The notes under the pieces: generated by a model | What the model saw: only the letters and a program-made list of their open reading frames with translations | Database searches by the model: none | What the model was told of the DNA's origin: nothing | In this document: positions 10,573-21,500 of the stretch, in pieces | How the letters are laid out: each line of letters opens with the position of its first letter | Numbering within the stretch: position 1 is the first letter of the stretch | Translations under genes and position numbers: made by a program | Virus record (IMG/VR): IMGVR_UViG_3300017714_000128 | Coordinates: 1-26,757 of that record | Strand: one strand, 5' to 3' | DNA: 26,757 bases | Origin: a virus

Positions 10573-10622
10573 TTACTCCGCCAAATACTCTACATTGTTC
10601 GTTGAAGTATTTAGCGGAGTAA
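10573..10622 (-). promoter_or_regulatory. Ribosome-binding-site-sequestering hairpin ahead of the 2688-aa gene
   Basis: Bases 10573-10589 pair with 10606-10622, giving a 17-bp stem with a 16-nt loop at 10590-10605. The one plus-strand mismatch (C10582 with A10613) becomes a G-U pair in minus-strand RNA, so the sense transcript folds without a break. The 3' arm contains GGCGGAG, whose GGAG is the Shine-Dalgarno sequence 4 nt before the ATG at 10571. Read-through RNA from gp8 would therefore hide the ribosome binding site. Similar hairpins control T4 genes e, soc and 49. The regulatory role here is inferred. Confidence 0.7.
10608..10615 (-). promoter_or_regulatory. Late-promoter-like box GCTAAATA inside the hairpin 5' arm
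   Basis: The minus strand reads GCTAAATA, six of eight matches to TATAAATA, with the core TAAATA intact. A transcript would start about 6 nt downstream, in the hairpin loop near 10602. It would lack the 5' arm, so the GGAG of the 2688-aa gene would be free. The box is weaker than the others in the window, so the call rests mostly on its position. Confidence 0.4.
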
Positions 10623-10630
10623 AAAGTAAA

Positions 10631-12508
10631 TCAGAACTCAATTACAAGTTTGATGTCTTCAATCTGGTCAGCAGCACGGGTGATCAGTCTTCTGTTCTCA
10701 ACATAGATGAGTTCGCCAGAGTTATTAGCGATTTCAGGAGTAGCAAGACCGTTAGCAAAAGTTACACCGCCAAGAGTAGCAGCAGCGGCAGCAGCGTCAA
10801 TAGCAGTTGTTGTTACAGCACCAGAAGCGAGTGAAGATAGACCTTCAATAGCATTAGCGGATGCTTCGACTGAACGTACAACACCAGCATCTGTATGAGC
10901 AGAAGGAGACTGGATGTACTTAAGAACACCAGCACCACCAGGACCAGCGTTACCAGAATCTAGTTCCCAAGAAACGACAGTGCCATAAGCATATCCACCA
11001 TTGCTATTAGTTTGACGAATAGTTTCGTCAACCTGATAATCAGCAGTAGCACCGTTAACTCTAACAGCATAAACACCATTCAATGTGCTCGTAGTAGCGA
11101 AAGTAGAAGTACCGAAAGCATATGGGTCTTTGATAATACCAATACGACGGAAGTCGTTATCAACAGGGAAATCACCAGAACCTTCGGCATAAGTTAGACG
11201 AATATTCGTCATGACTCGTTTGGCGTTGAGTTCTTCTTCCATATTGGAACCATGTCCACCTTGAGGAGGAATGACGACTTCTAAAGCACCAACAGCTGTA
11301 GCACCAACGGTAAGAGATGATGTTAGACCCGAGTTTGAGTATAGTCCGTAAGCAGCACCAGTCCAGTTAGCATCGCCACTGACAAGACCAGTTTCTAAAG
11401 CAACTGTTCCGTAAGTATAACCTGATCCACGATCAGAAACTACAGACGATTGGATAGAACCACCAGAAACTACGATAGTAACTTTACCACCTGTACCATC
11501 ACCAAGGATAGGAGCATAATGAGTTCCATTAGGAAGGTTAGAACCTCTGTTCTCAACTAAAACGACATCGATAGCATTAGGGTCGTTTGCTGCTCTTGTT
11601 TCTTCTGCTTGTCTGTTAGAATCGCTAGGAAGAACGATAGGCATAAAGTCGGTAGAAAGGAAACGTAGTACGTCATCTGTTGGGATGGTGTACATGTACT
11701 TCCAAATATATCCGTTAGCACCAGGATCTTCTGTGAAGATGCCATCAGCAAACGAACCTTGACCACCAGAAGGTGTAGTCTTGGGTTCATTAGTAGCATC
11801 CTGACCATTTACGTTGTCAGGGTCTTGTCCATTAAAAAGACACTTGAATACTTCGTATTGGGAATTAATTAGATAATACTTAGCATCAGCGATGCTAGTA
11901 GCACCAGTAGCGCCTGCTTTACCAACTTGACCACCCGAACCAGGAGTTGTGGAATAGTCGGGCTTCCACATGTCAAATTTAGGATTGGCGGCTTGATCCC
12001 AGTTAAAACGACGGATTACGTTACGAGCAAAATCTGTGGTGATACGCTTGGCAGCAATGATATCATCATAGATATCATATTTTTCTGTTTGGTTGTCAAG
12101 AGGAACAGGAGGAACGTCCTCTGTAGCGTAACGATATACGCCTGTTACTGCTTGAGCACCAGTATCGGAAGTGCCGTTATAACCTTTTAGTGTAGAACCT
12201 ACTCCAGGAACAGAGTTTGTTTGAGGTCCAACTTGGAAAAGAAGAATTGAATTTTCGTATACAGCTCTAACTTGTCCTTTAAATGTAGCGCCAGCATAGT
12301 TGGCACCGACATATACTTCGTTGCCGACAACAAAAGCGGTATTGTTAGCGTTATAAATTTCTAGATAGGCATCCCAGCGTTGAGGACGACCAACGAAGAA
12401 GTACATTCTTGTACGCTCCGCGCCAGTGTCACTGCTGCCTTCAGACAGCGACTCAAGGAACTGGGTGGCATTAAAAATTCTAAACTTGTCTGAAATGATA
12501 GCAGCCAT
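10631..12508 (-). CDS. 8: Baseplate wedge subunit gp8, enlarged (625 aa)
   Basis: This is the homologue of T4 gp8, which helps build the baseplate wedge. The ends match well: the N-terminal ISDKFRIFNATQFLESL with MYFFVGRPQRWD at 35-46, and the C-terminal SGELIYVENRRLITRAADQ at about 597-615, compare T4 SGEMIYMENRPPIIMAMDQ. GYIWKYMYTIP at 266-276 and FRRIGIIKDPY are also diagnostic. T4 gp8 is 334 aa. Much of the extra length lies in the middle, including residues about 340-420 with a Gly-rich GSGYTYG module like those in the neighbouring giant proteins. An alanine run (IDAAAAAATLGG) precedes the conserved C-terminus. Two overlapping late promoter boxes lie about 40 nt upstream, and GAGAGAG precedes the ATG at normal spacing. 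The gene is followed after 8 nt by the hairpin of the next gene. Confidence 0.92.
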   Translation of the reverse strand: MAAIISDKFRIFNATQFLESLSEGSSDTGAERTRMYFFVGRPQRWDAYLEIYNANNTAFVVGNEVYVGANYAGATFKGQVRAVYENSILLFQVGPQTNSVPGVGSTLKGYNGTSDTGAQAVTGVYRYATEDVPPVPLDNQTEKYDIYDDIIAAKRITTDFARNVIRRFNWDQAANPKFDMWKPDYSTTPGSGGQVGKAGATGATSIADAKYYLINSQYEVFKCLFNGQDPDNVNGQDATNEPKTTPSGGQGSFADGIFTEDPGANGYIWKYMYTIPTDDVLRFLSTDFMPIVLPSDSNRQAEETRAANDPNAIDVVLVENRGSNLPNGTHYAPILGDGTGGKVTIVVSGGSIQSSVVSDRGSGYTYGTVALETGLVSGDANWTGAAYGLYSNSGLTSSLTVGATAVGALEVVIPPQGGHGSNMEEELNAKRVMTNIRLTYAEGSGDFPVDNDFRRIGIIKDPYAFGTSTFATTSTLNGVYAVRVNGATADYQVDETIRQTNSNGGYAYGTVVSWELDSGNAGPGGAGVLKYIQSPSAHTDAGVVRSVEASANAIEGLSSLASGAVTTTAIDAAAAAATLGGVTFANGLATPEIANNSGELIYVENRRLITRAADQIEDIKLVIEF

Positions 12509-12544
12509 TGAAACTCTCTCGGGGTGTGAACGATTTGTCTGATT

Positions 12545-12558
12545 TATTTATATTTATA
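12545..12558 (-). promoter_or_regulatory. Tandem perfect T4 late promoter boxes ahead of gp8
   Basis: The minus strand reads TATAAATATAAATA, two exact copies of TATAAATA overlapping by two bases (12558-12551 and 12552-12545). Transcription would start near 12538-12544, leaving a leader of about 30 nt before the gp8 ATG. The upstream copy includes the TAA stop codon of the 3242-aa gene. This is the best late promoter match in the window. Confidence 0.75.
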
Positions 12559-15500
12559 CGAGTGTGAACGGAATTAGATCATCACCTAAGGTGATTGTAC
12601 CAGGTCCGCGGACAAGCGTACATCCTTCAAATGTAACACCAGTTTTACTGGTGTATTGGATTACGGATCCACTACTAGTGAATAAATAACCCTCATCATC
12701 AAAATTGGTTGTATTCTGTACGATAAGTGGTCCACCAATACTTCCAGTAGCACCACTAATAGTTACTGGAAGTTGTAGTGTTGGGATAGCAAGATTAAAT
12801 CTATCCCCATTAGCAATCAATGCTGATTCCTTTCTAAATTCAAAATCACGAATTGATAAAGTTGGGTAAATTGTATCTAGATCAGCAATAGTTAAACCAG
12901 AATTAAGCCCTGTATCAACTAAAGCATTCTTTTCAAAAGATCCCAAAGATAATCCAGCATTACCAAGATTATAATCTTCAAATCCAGGAGGAACATTTTG
13001 ATTACGGTTTTCTACCAAGAATATAGATCCGTTTCTCATAATCACTTCATTATATGGATCGGCAAGAATTACACGATTTCCATTTCTTTGTAGGACATTT
13101 GTCTCTAGTACATATTCCTCAATAATAAAGTCAGTAATAGCAAACTTGTATGGAATTTCAATAGAACTTCCACCTTCACCAAGACCACTGCCAACCAACA
13201 TACTGAAGGTTGTAGTAACTGTATCTATATCTTGAATCAATGACTTAACAAAAGATCTAGTGGTTATTGCTCCATGGGAACCCTCAGAATCAATAGTAAC
13301 AATCGATTCTGCGTTAACATCAATTTCTACTATTGATCCAATAACAGAAGTGAGACTACGAACCGTCGATTGTACATTTTCAAGAACTTCTACATTAACA
13401 TTAGTAATAGTATTTTTAACATCAATAGAACATTCGTGTGTATGTACTGTTGCTTCATAAGCAGTTGTCACTACTTGTGAAGTAGAAGCAGCAGTAGCTG
13501 CTATAGAACCAATACTGACACTTGTGATTGTTCCACTAGGAACAATTTGAATTTGATCTTCTTGTGTTAATTGAATATCAGTATCTTGTACTGTTACTAT
13601 TTTACTAGAAACAAATCCATCAATTTGTGGTGGAGTAACTGTTGCTGTACTTATTCTAGATGTAGTGGAATGTACTGAAGTTACTACATTGTATGATGTT
13701 GGAGGAATAATAATAATTTGTTCAATTACATCATAATTGATATCCGAAGGTGCTTCTACTTGGAATTGATTGACAACATTAAATTCAACATCTTCCACTA
13801 AAACACTAGTGATAGACTGAATTTCTGCTTTCTTCTCGATTGTAGTAACCGAAGATTGAGCAGTGCTTACAATTGTCTGAACCTCGCTAACACCACCAGT
13901 GAGCATGGTGACAAATTCTGGATCATGTAGAACAAGATCTCCTGGTGAATGACTGCTTACTATAGTATTTTGATGTCCTCTAATGACATTGAGAAATCTA
14001 TCTTCTTCTTTTTGCCTGTAGAATAAAACTTCTCTACCAATACGAATTCTACTTGGAGTGTCTGGGAATCTATCTGTATTTGGTACATATACAATAGTAT
14101 CAGACTCACTAAGAGGAGCATCGAGGAATGTACCAACACCATTAATAGATGCTGTTTTTTCTTGATAGCGGAATGCCTTGATTGCTGGAATTTCAATAAT
14201 CTTAACAAGTTCTTCCGCTTTGATGGATTGAACTGTATTAATGACTTGGAATCCAGCTACACCACCAATAATTTGAGTAATTTGTGGTTCTATAGGCGGT
14301 TGCTCGTACTCAACAACAACTGTTGGTGATTGTACCCTAGCTTCTGTCGGGAACTTCTCATCAGTCATCAAGACTTGATTTTCTTCTCCTGCTAAAGTAT
14401 TGACAGTAGTCGTAATAACTCTACTTGTTTCTTCAACAGATCCAGCAACACCGAAAGTAACAAGACTAAAGATGGAGTTAGTATCGCCATCACCACTAAT
14501 AATAATTTCGGAGATAGAAGTAATTGGTGATCCAACAGAAATAATGTTATTGAATCCTAATTCAATTAAAGTATCAACTTTACGAGAACCTTCTTTAATT
14601 CTCTTATATCTTCTTGCTACAACAACTTTTGGTGGTTGAGTATAACCGCTACCACCACTTGTTAAAATAACATCGAGGATTTGACCACCATAAGCAATAA
14701 TTTCTGCTGAAGCTCCACCTCCTTTTCCATCTACAGGAATAAAGTGAATTTCTGGGGTTGTGTAATATTCGTAAGCAGTTGGTTGTAAAAGAATACCCTC
14801 TTCAAAATATAATTTGAGATCTCTTTGATTCCATTCAACATCAGATACATTTAGAGTTTGTACAATTCCTGATTTTAAATTAGCAGTAATACTAAGACCA
14901 ACACCCTCGGTATCTCCATTGTAATCTGTTACTTCTGCTTTAGCATAGAAATTTGATTGGGCATAATCATTGTCTAAATATGTTGTTGTTTTTGCCAAAT
15001 CTGGAGTTTCAGTGACAGTTCTATACTTTGATTCTCCATCAATTAAAATTTTATCACCTGGAATCAAATTAGCAAACATGGAATACTTATTATTCCATGT
15101 TTCATTTCCACGTGCTAAACCATACAACCAAGAGGGCACATTTCTTTCTAAAACTCTGTCACCGTCATCATCTGTTTTGTAAACATACGATACTGTATAA
15201 GATCCTGGAATATCTTCTTTATAATAAACACCATACTGATCAACACTATTAAGATCACAAATAGAAATTTTGTCATCCGATGTTAATACAACGTTTTTTG
15301 GATTAGCAAAAGTAATGAGTATTTTATCCGAAGATAATTTTGAATAACTAAGAAGTTTTCCAACAATTGTACTTCCTTGCTCAAAATAAACTCTAGAACT
15401 AGAAGACTTGGGATCGTATACTTCCTCAAAATTATTACATATGTCGGTTCCCTCTAAAGTAACCAAAAGACTATTATTAAATGTATTTGGTTCAAAGTCG

Positions 15501-18500
15501 TAGAATGTTAGTGTTCTTGGTACATCCCTACCATACATCAAAATAATATTTACATCTTGTGTAAATCTTTTCCCCGAAGAATCAACATAAGATCTTAGTG
15601 GTTCCGTAAATGTAATATTTGGTCCCACAATTGTGTAAGAATAACCTTCTCGTTGCAAGACACCATCAATAAAAACTAAAGCATAAGAAGAATCATCAAC
15701 CTTTCTTACTTGTCTAGTTACTTCATTCTCAATTAAATATGGTCCAGCAAACCTATATTCATACAAATCAGAATTGACACTTAATCTCTCATAATTACCA
15801 AGGCTATAAATGAAACACTTTTCATATGTCTTTAATTCTTCTGGAATCTCTTCTGGAGGACCATAAAGATCTTCATTATCAATAGGTGCTTTAGAAAATC
15901 TAATTTTATCAGTAACACTATTGTCTTCATCTCTAATAATAACGTAAGAATTGCCAAATGGAGTTTCTGGTGTTTGCTTCGCTTTTTGTACAACACCATT
16001 AAGAGCTACGATTAAATTTTCATTTACGTCAGTTTTTACGATACTATCATCTTCATAATACAAATCAAATTCAAATTGTACTCCATCAAATTGATTACCA
16101 ATAGACTTTAATTTTTTAAAGTATCTTGTATTAAGAGTATTGTTCTTGAACTTAATAGCACTTCCATAGAACTTGATTGAATCAACTTCCTGTCCCTCAA
16201 TAATTCTATCGCCAAAAGGAGCAGTGGGGAATGTAATACTAGATCCATTAATATTATACGAAATTCCTGGTTCTTGGAATATACCATCTAAAGTTACAAC
16301 TAATTGTTGATTATTATCTAACTGTAAAGCATTACCAGTAGCATCATCAACTAGAGTAAATGATTTTGTGCCGATTATTTGACCTGTATTTGGATCAAAT
16401 TTACCATCAAATGCAGGAGTTAATGATACCCGATAAGTATTGGTTTCTGACGTGTCGAATGTATCTACAGAAACAGATCCTACACCATCTTCAACAAGTA
16501 GATCTTTAACTCTGGTAGAAGCAACTGTAATCGTTGTTCTCTTATAATTATCTGGTTCGTCAAGAACTTTAACCTCAATAGGTGCCAATTCTATAACTGA
16601 GTAATGAGAGATAGTAGAAGCAGTCTCTGGCATATCAGCAGCTGCTTCTGACTCAATAACCATCTCTCCAAATAATTGGAATCCTGCTGGATGGGTGGTT
16701 TCTTTAATCAGATCTCGCCATACTTCGATGCTAGTTTTTGATCTTAGAACATAAGAATAATCTTGGAAATAATATGAGTCTTGTAGTCTTTGGTTATTAC
16801 TACTAAGTTTTCCTCTATCAGAAGTAAATGCTCCAAAATTATCAATTACTGGTTTAATATCGGGATCAAACTCTGTACATAGTTGAGCATATAGAGTTGC
16901 GGTTCTTCCACCAAGCGAACTTACAATTTGATCATTATTAGTGAAAACTCCAGTGATACCAACGACTTTTAGCAGGTTACTTCCTTCTCTCCATCCATTA
17001 TTGATAACATAGGCATATGCCCCTGTGGAAAGTTGTTGGATTTTTTCTCCACCAAAAAATTTGCTCGAAATATTTCTCAGAACAAATGTAGTTGGTGATT
17101 TAAAGTAACTTTGTGTAGATGTGTCAGCATTAAATCCTTTACCTGGATCATTGATCTTAACATTTTTTGGAATACCAATAGTATTAGATTCTAGGTAAAT
17201 TTTAACATCACTTTCAATAATTCTTACAATTGGTTTGAAAGTAAAATCAGATCCAAAACTAATGACACGAATTTGAGTTAGATTGCCGTCGCTTACTGAA
17301 CATTCATATTCATAATCAACACCGTCACCATCAGTAACAACAGCGACTGGTTTGGAATAATTAGATCCTCCAGAAATAATATTAAAACCTGTTACAACTT
17401 TTCCGATAGGATCGTAAATAGGATCAATTTGTGCTTCGTTAGCAGAAGCTGGTAGAATACCCTTGACTGTTGGAATTAGGTTATAATTTTGTCCAGTATT
17501 TACAACTCTAAGAGAACTAACTCCACCTACGGCAAGATTTGATGTTGTGGTATAAGTCATATTACCACTACCATCATAAGCAGGAACATTGTCCAAAGAA
17601 TATACAAACTTGGTAGGTGTTACATAGTTAATATTTTTTGTTCCTGATAAGGGGTCTTCAATTATTCTCAAAAATGATCCACTAGTATCCACATCTGGAG
17701 ATACTCTAATAAAATAGAAATAATTCTGAAAATTGATACTTTTCTCTGTATCATAAGAATTATTATAAGTAGCAGCACCAAATCCTAACTTAATAGAAAG
17801 GAAAGCCCCAGCATTACCTGGAGAAATACCACTGGTTTCTTTTTCTTCGGTAAAAAGGTTGTAATTAGCACTAGCAGAAAAATCTAAAAATGTGTCTACC
17901 ATTGAGATATGAGACACATCAAATGTATACCTATAATACTTTTGGATATTAATAATTGGGTTTACATCGAAATTAGTATTGTCTGTGGAAAACTCTAGGT
18001 TAAAAACTGCTGATTGGACAGTTTTCATTTTCACTAATTTTCTAGGAACACTATTGTCAAAGAAACTAGAGCTTTGGGAAAGAACCTGTGGGTTTGAGGT
18101 AGAGTAATCGAAAGCAACATTTATTTTCTGAGTCTCTTTATCATACGAAAGAAGGAATGGTTTTAACAAACCTTCCCCAAAAGGTCTAAATCCATCATCA
18201 AATCTAAAGAACGAATTGTATGAGGTTACTTTAGCATCAAGAAAGTGATTAGTTGGAGTAGTTCCTTCTCTACCTCTTTCCACAGTTACTTCTTTGGTTG
18301 TAACATCTACATTAGTAACTTTAAGAATTTCTGGACCAATTTGAATAAAATCTTCACGGGAAATGTTATTTACATTAGATAAAGTAAGTGTTGTATTAGA
18401 AGCAGCAAGACCAACGTGATCCACTTCAAGTACAAATCTAGCATTAACTGTTGCCAAAACACTTCTGTTTAAATCAGAATCTTTAACCGTCAAAACATCA

Positions 18501-21500
18501 CCAGACCTATATCCTTTTCCTCGATCGGTAATGATCACGGTAACTACAGATCCACCACCAGTAGCAGCAACTTCAATAGTTGCTTTGGCGTTATTTGGAT
18601 CTCCAGTTTTTCCTATATTTTGTCTTGCTGCTCCAGAATCTTGGAAAATTAGTTCCACATCAGGATAACTGCCATCAACATAAGCAGTACCACTATTCAT
18701 GATAGAGAAACTACCAACACCGTTTTCATTTAGAGTAGAATTATTTACAGGAGCTAATGCTTCTGCTACCTGATAACGACGTTTTCTTACATAGAATGTT
18801 GTTGTAGTTGAAGAATCGAGTGGAAGAATATTGACGTTTACTTTATCACCAACACCCAGCAAATGATTATCATCTGTTTCTACGATAGCAATATTATCAT
18901 CAACTTCAAATGCTGTAAGACCTGAACTTAGTGAATTTTCCCCAACTACTTTTGCTCTGTTAGTATCACTTAAGGTAGAACTTCTCAAGTAATAATCTGA
19001 CGTGATATAAAATGGTTTGGTTTTATCATCAACTTTAATAATTAATGAATTCTGCCTGCTAGTGGATTCAAGTATAATTCCTGATGCCACATCTTCGTCA
19101 TCGTCATTTGTAAGTCTAATAGATGATCCAGCAGTAAAAGATGCGTCAGTATCAATAATTACTCTTTGTACTAATCTTTCTGATTCTATAGTTACATTTT
19201 CTTCCACATTAAATTCACCAGATCCAGTTACATCTCTCATAACAAAAGTATTTTCATTAATAACATCACGAATAACATTACCTTGGACCTGACTAACACC
19301 ATCAGCACCTATCTGGAAAATTTTATCTCCCTCAAAGAAATAAGCAGATTGGATTGTACTAACTTTTACGGCTTTAGATTCTACCGATTCAATATTATCA
19401 ACGGATCTTCCGTGAACACTTTCTACATTAATTACAGCACCAAATCCCGATGTTCCTGATTCATCTAGGAAAACTTGTTTCCCTGGAGAAAAATAATCTC
19501 CAGTTTGCTCGACATACGTAGAATTGACATTGCCACTCTTAACATCTTTGATAGTTCCTATAAAAGCTGTGCCATTTTTTTCCAAAGAAGAATTTTTAAG
19601 GACCTTAACATTCAGTGGAATATCATCTTGTGAAATTTTAGAATTATAATTTGAATCTACTGGTAAAGAATAGAAATTGTTTCCAAGAATATATGGGAAA
19701 GCAGGAGTTCCACTACTATCAGAAATAGTAATAAAATAAGCATAGGTGCCTTCTGGATACTCTGGTGTTATACAAAATCGTCCATTATTAGCATCTAATT
19801 CTGTTTTTCCTGAATTAATACTAGGAATCCACTCGTAGTCATCAATAAATGATCCCAAAGGATATTTTCCGCTATCAGGACCATTTAGTCTGACATTTTT
19901 TAATGAATACCCACTGCTCAATCTTAAAACTGATGAAGCTGGATTAGTTGGATTTGAATATCCATATGGACCATAAATTGGGTTGCCATCAAAAGCATAT
20001 CCGATAATAGGGGAATGGACATTTTCGGCAGTTTTATTTGTTGTGTAGTTGCCAGAGTTCAGATAACATCTTTCTCTAAGTTTATCTGGGTTGGCAACAT
20101 AACCATATCCAAATCCACGATTATCTTCAAAACTTGGAAATACTGTTCCGTTGTTTGTATCTAAATTATTTTTAAATTTTTCATATCTATTGTATACCCA
20201 TTTTTTAATTTCACATACGGCAGAAGCATTTTTTCCGACAGATTCTACTTGTACAGTAACATTTCCATTAGTATAGAATCTACCAGCACTAATTTTACGT
20301 GCTTCTATAATACTTCCATCCAATCCAACAACAGATTCAAATTCAGCAAATCCTCCTTTACCCAAAGTATCAGCAATTCTGATAATCGGCGGACTAGAAT
20401 AATAACGACCTGGATTAATGATATCCATACTAGTAATGGCACCATTAGTCACAACAGGCGATAATACAGCACCTTCTCCAGATGTAATCCTGATAACAGG
20501 ATCCTCATCAAAACTTTGGTTAGTTAGAATTTCAATATTATCGATAGTCGATCCCGAAAGGGTACATCTAGCTAGATTTGTTGTCTCATTTATTAAAACA
20601 AATGGAGAAGCAACATAAGAAGTACCTTTATTAGTAATAGAAACTGTCTCGATAGATCCTTTTTTAATAAAAGAAGTGTCTTTATAACTTAGAGCAGGCA
20701 CACCATCAAAAAAGACGCCTACATCTCTATCTGAGGTAGAATATACTTCTGTTGTATTTGATGGAACTTTTCTAATAAGTTTCAGATTTTTTTGGTCGGA
20801 TACAGTCTCCGAATATGAAGTATTAACTAAAGTATCTTGACTCGGGAATGAGGATGAAGATACGTAATAATACTGGTCATCTTGGAAAACGGCACCAACA
20901 TCAGATAAGAATTTTTGACCAACTCCTTTTACTGTAGCTACAGTATTATTAGTATTGACAAACCATCTATTTCTTTTCAGTAAAGAATCCCAAATAATTG
21001 GATCTAAAGTTTCAAATCCAGGATCGGAAACTTCTAGAGATTCTCCTGTGATAGAATATGGCTTAGTATATACTCCAGGATTCATCCCATAAACCATACC
21101 AAGAGAAATCATTCTGACATTAGTGTCGGAAGAAATGTTTAGATACGAATAAACGGTTTTGTTATCAGTGTGGTTACGAATAGGACCAACTCTTTCACTA
21201 ATGATAAATTGATTTACAGTTTTATCATTGTAGATGATTAACTCGTCTCCAATTAAAAGTCTACCTGATTTGGGAAATCCTAATGTAGATTTTACTGTAA
21301 TTCTATCTCCTGCCACAGCAGAAGCATTTAAAGCTACCGTACTTGTAGTTCTGCCAGCAATAAAGAAATTTCCATTAATAGATGCTGGTTCTACAATTAA
21401 TTTGTATAAATCGTCATACCCATCAGTACCTTCAAAAATTACGGTATCTACAACAGCAGAAGCAAATTGAATCCTTTCATCATAAGGATCTCTATTTTGA

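Noticed and set aside
10573-10622. The same hairpin read as a plus-strand terminator, since AAAAAG follows the stem
   Set aside because: There is no plus-strand gene to terminate, the following run is A and not T, and the stem is fully paired only in minus-strand RNA.
10780-10800. GCA/GCC trinucleotide run encoding an Ala tract in gp8
   Set aside because: It is short and imperfect and sits in a linker just before the conserved C-terminus; it does not suggest an unstable repeat.
11557-11808. 83-codon minus-strand frame within gp8
   Set aside because: It covers the diagnostic GYIWKYMYTIP region of gp8 in another frame and has no independent support.
12524-12570. Direct repeat GTGTGAACG at 12524-12532 and 12562-12570 flanking the gp8 promoter
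   Set aside because: Nine bases is short, one copy is in the coding end of the giant gene, and no known regulator or recombination site fits; probably chance.
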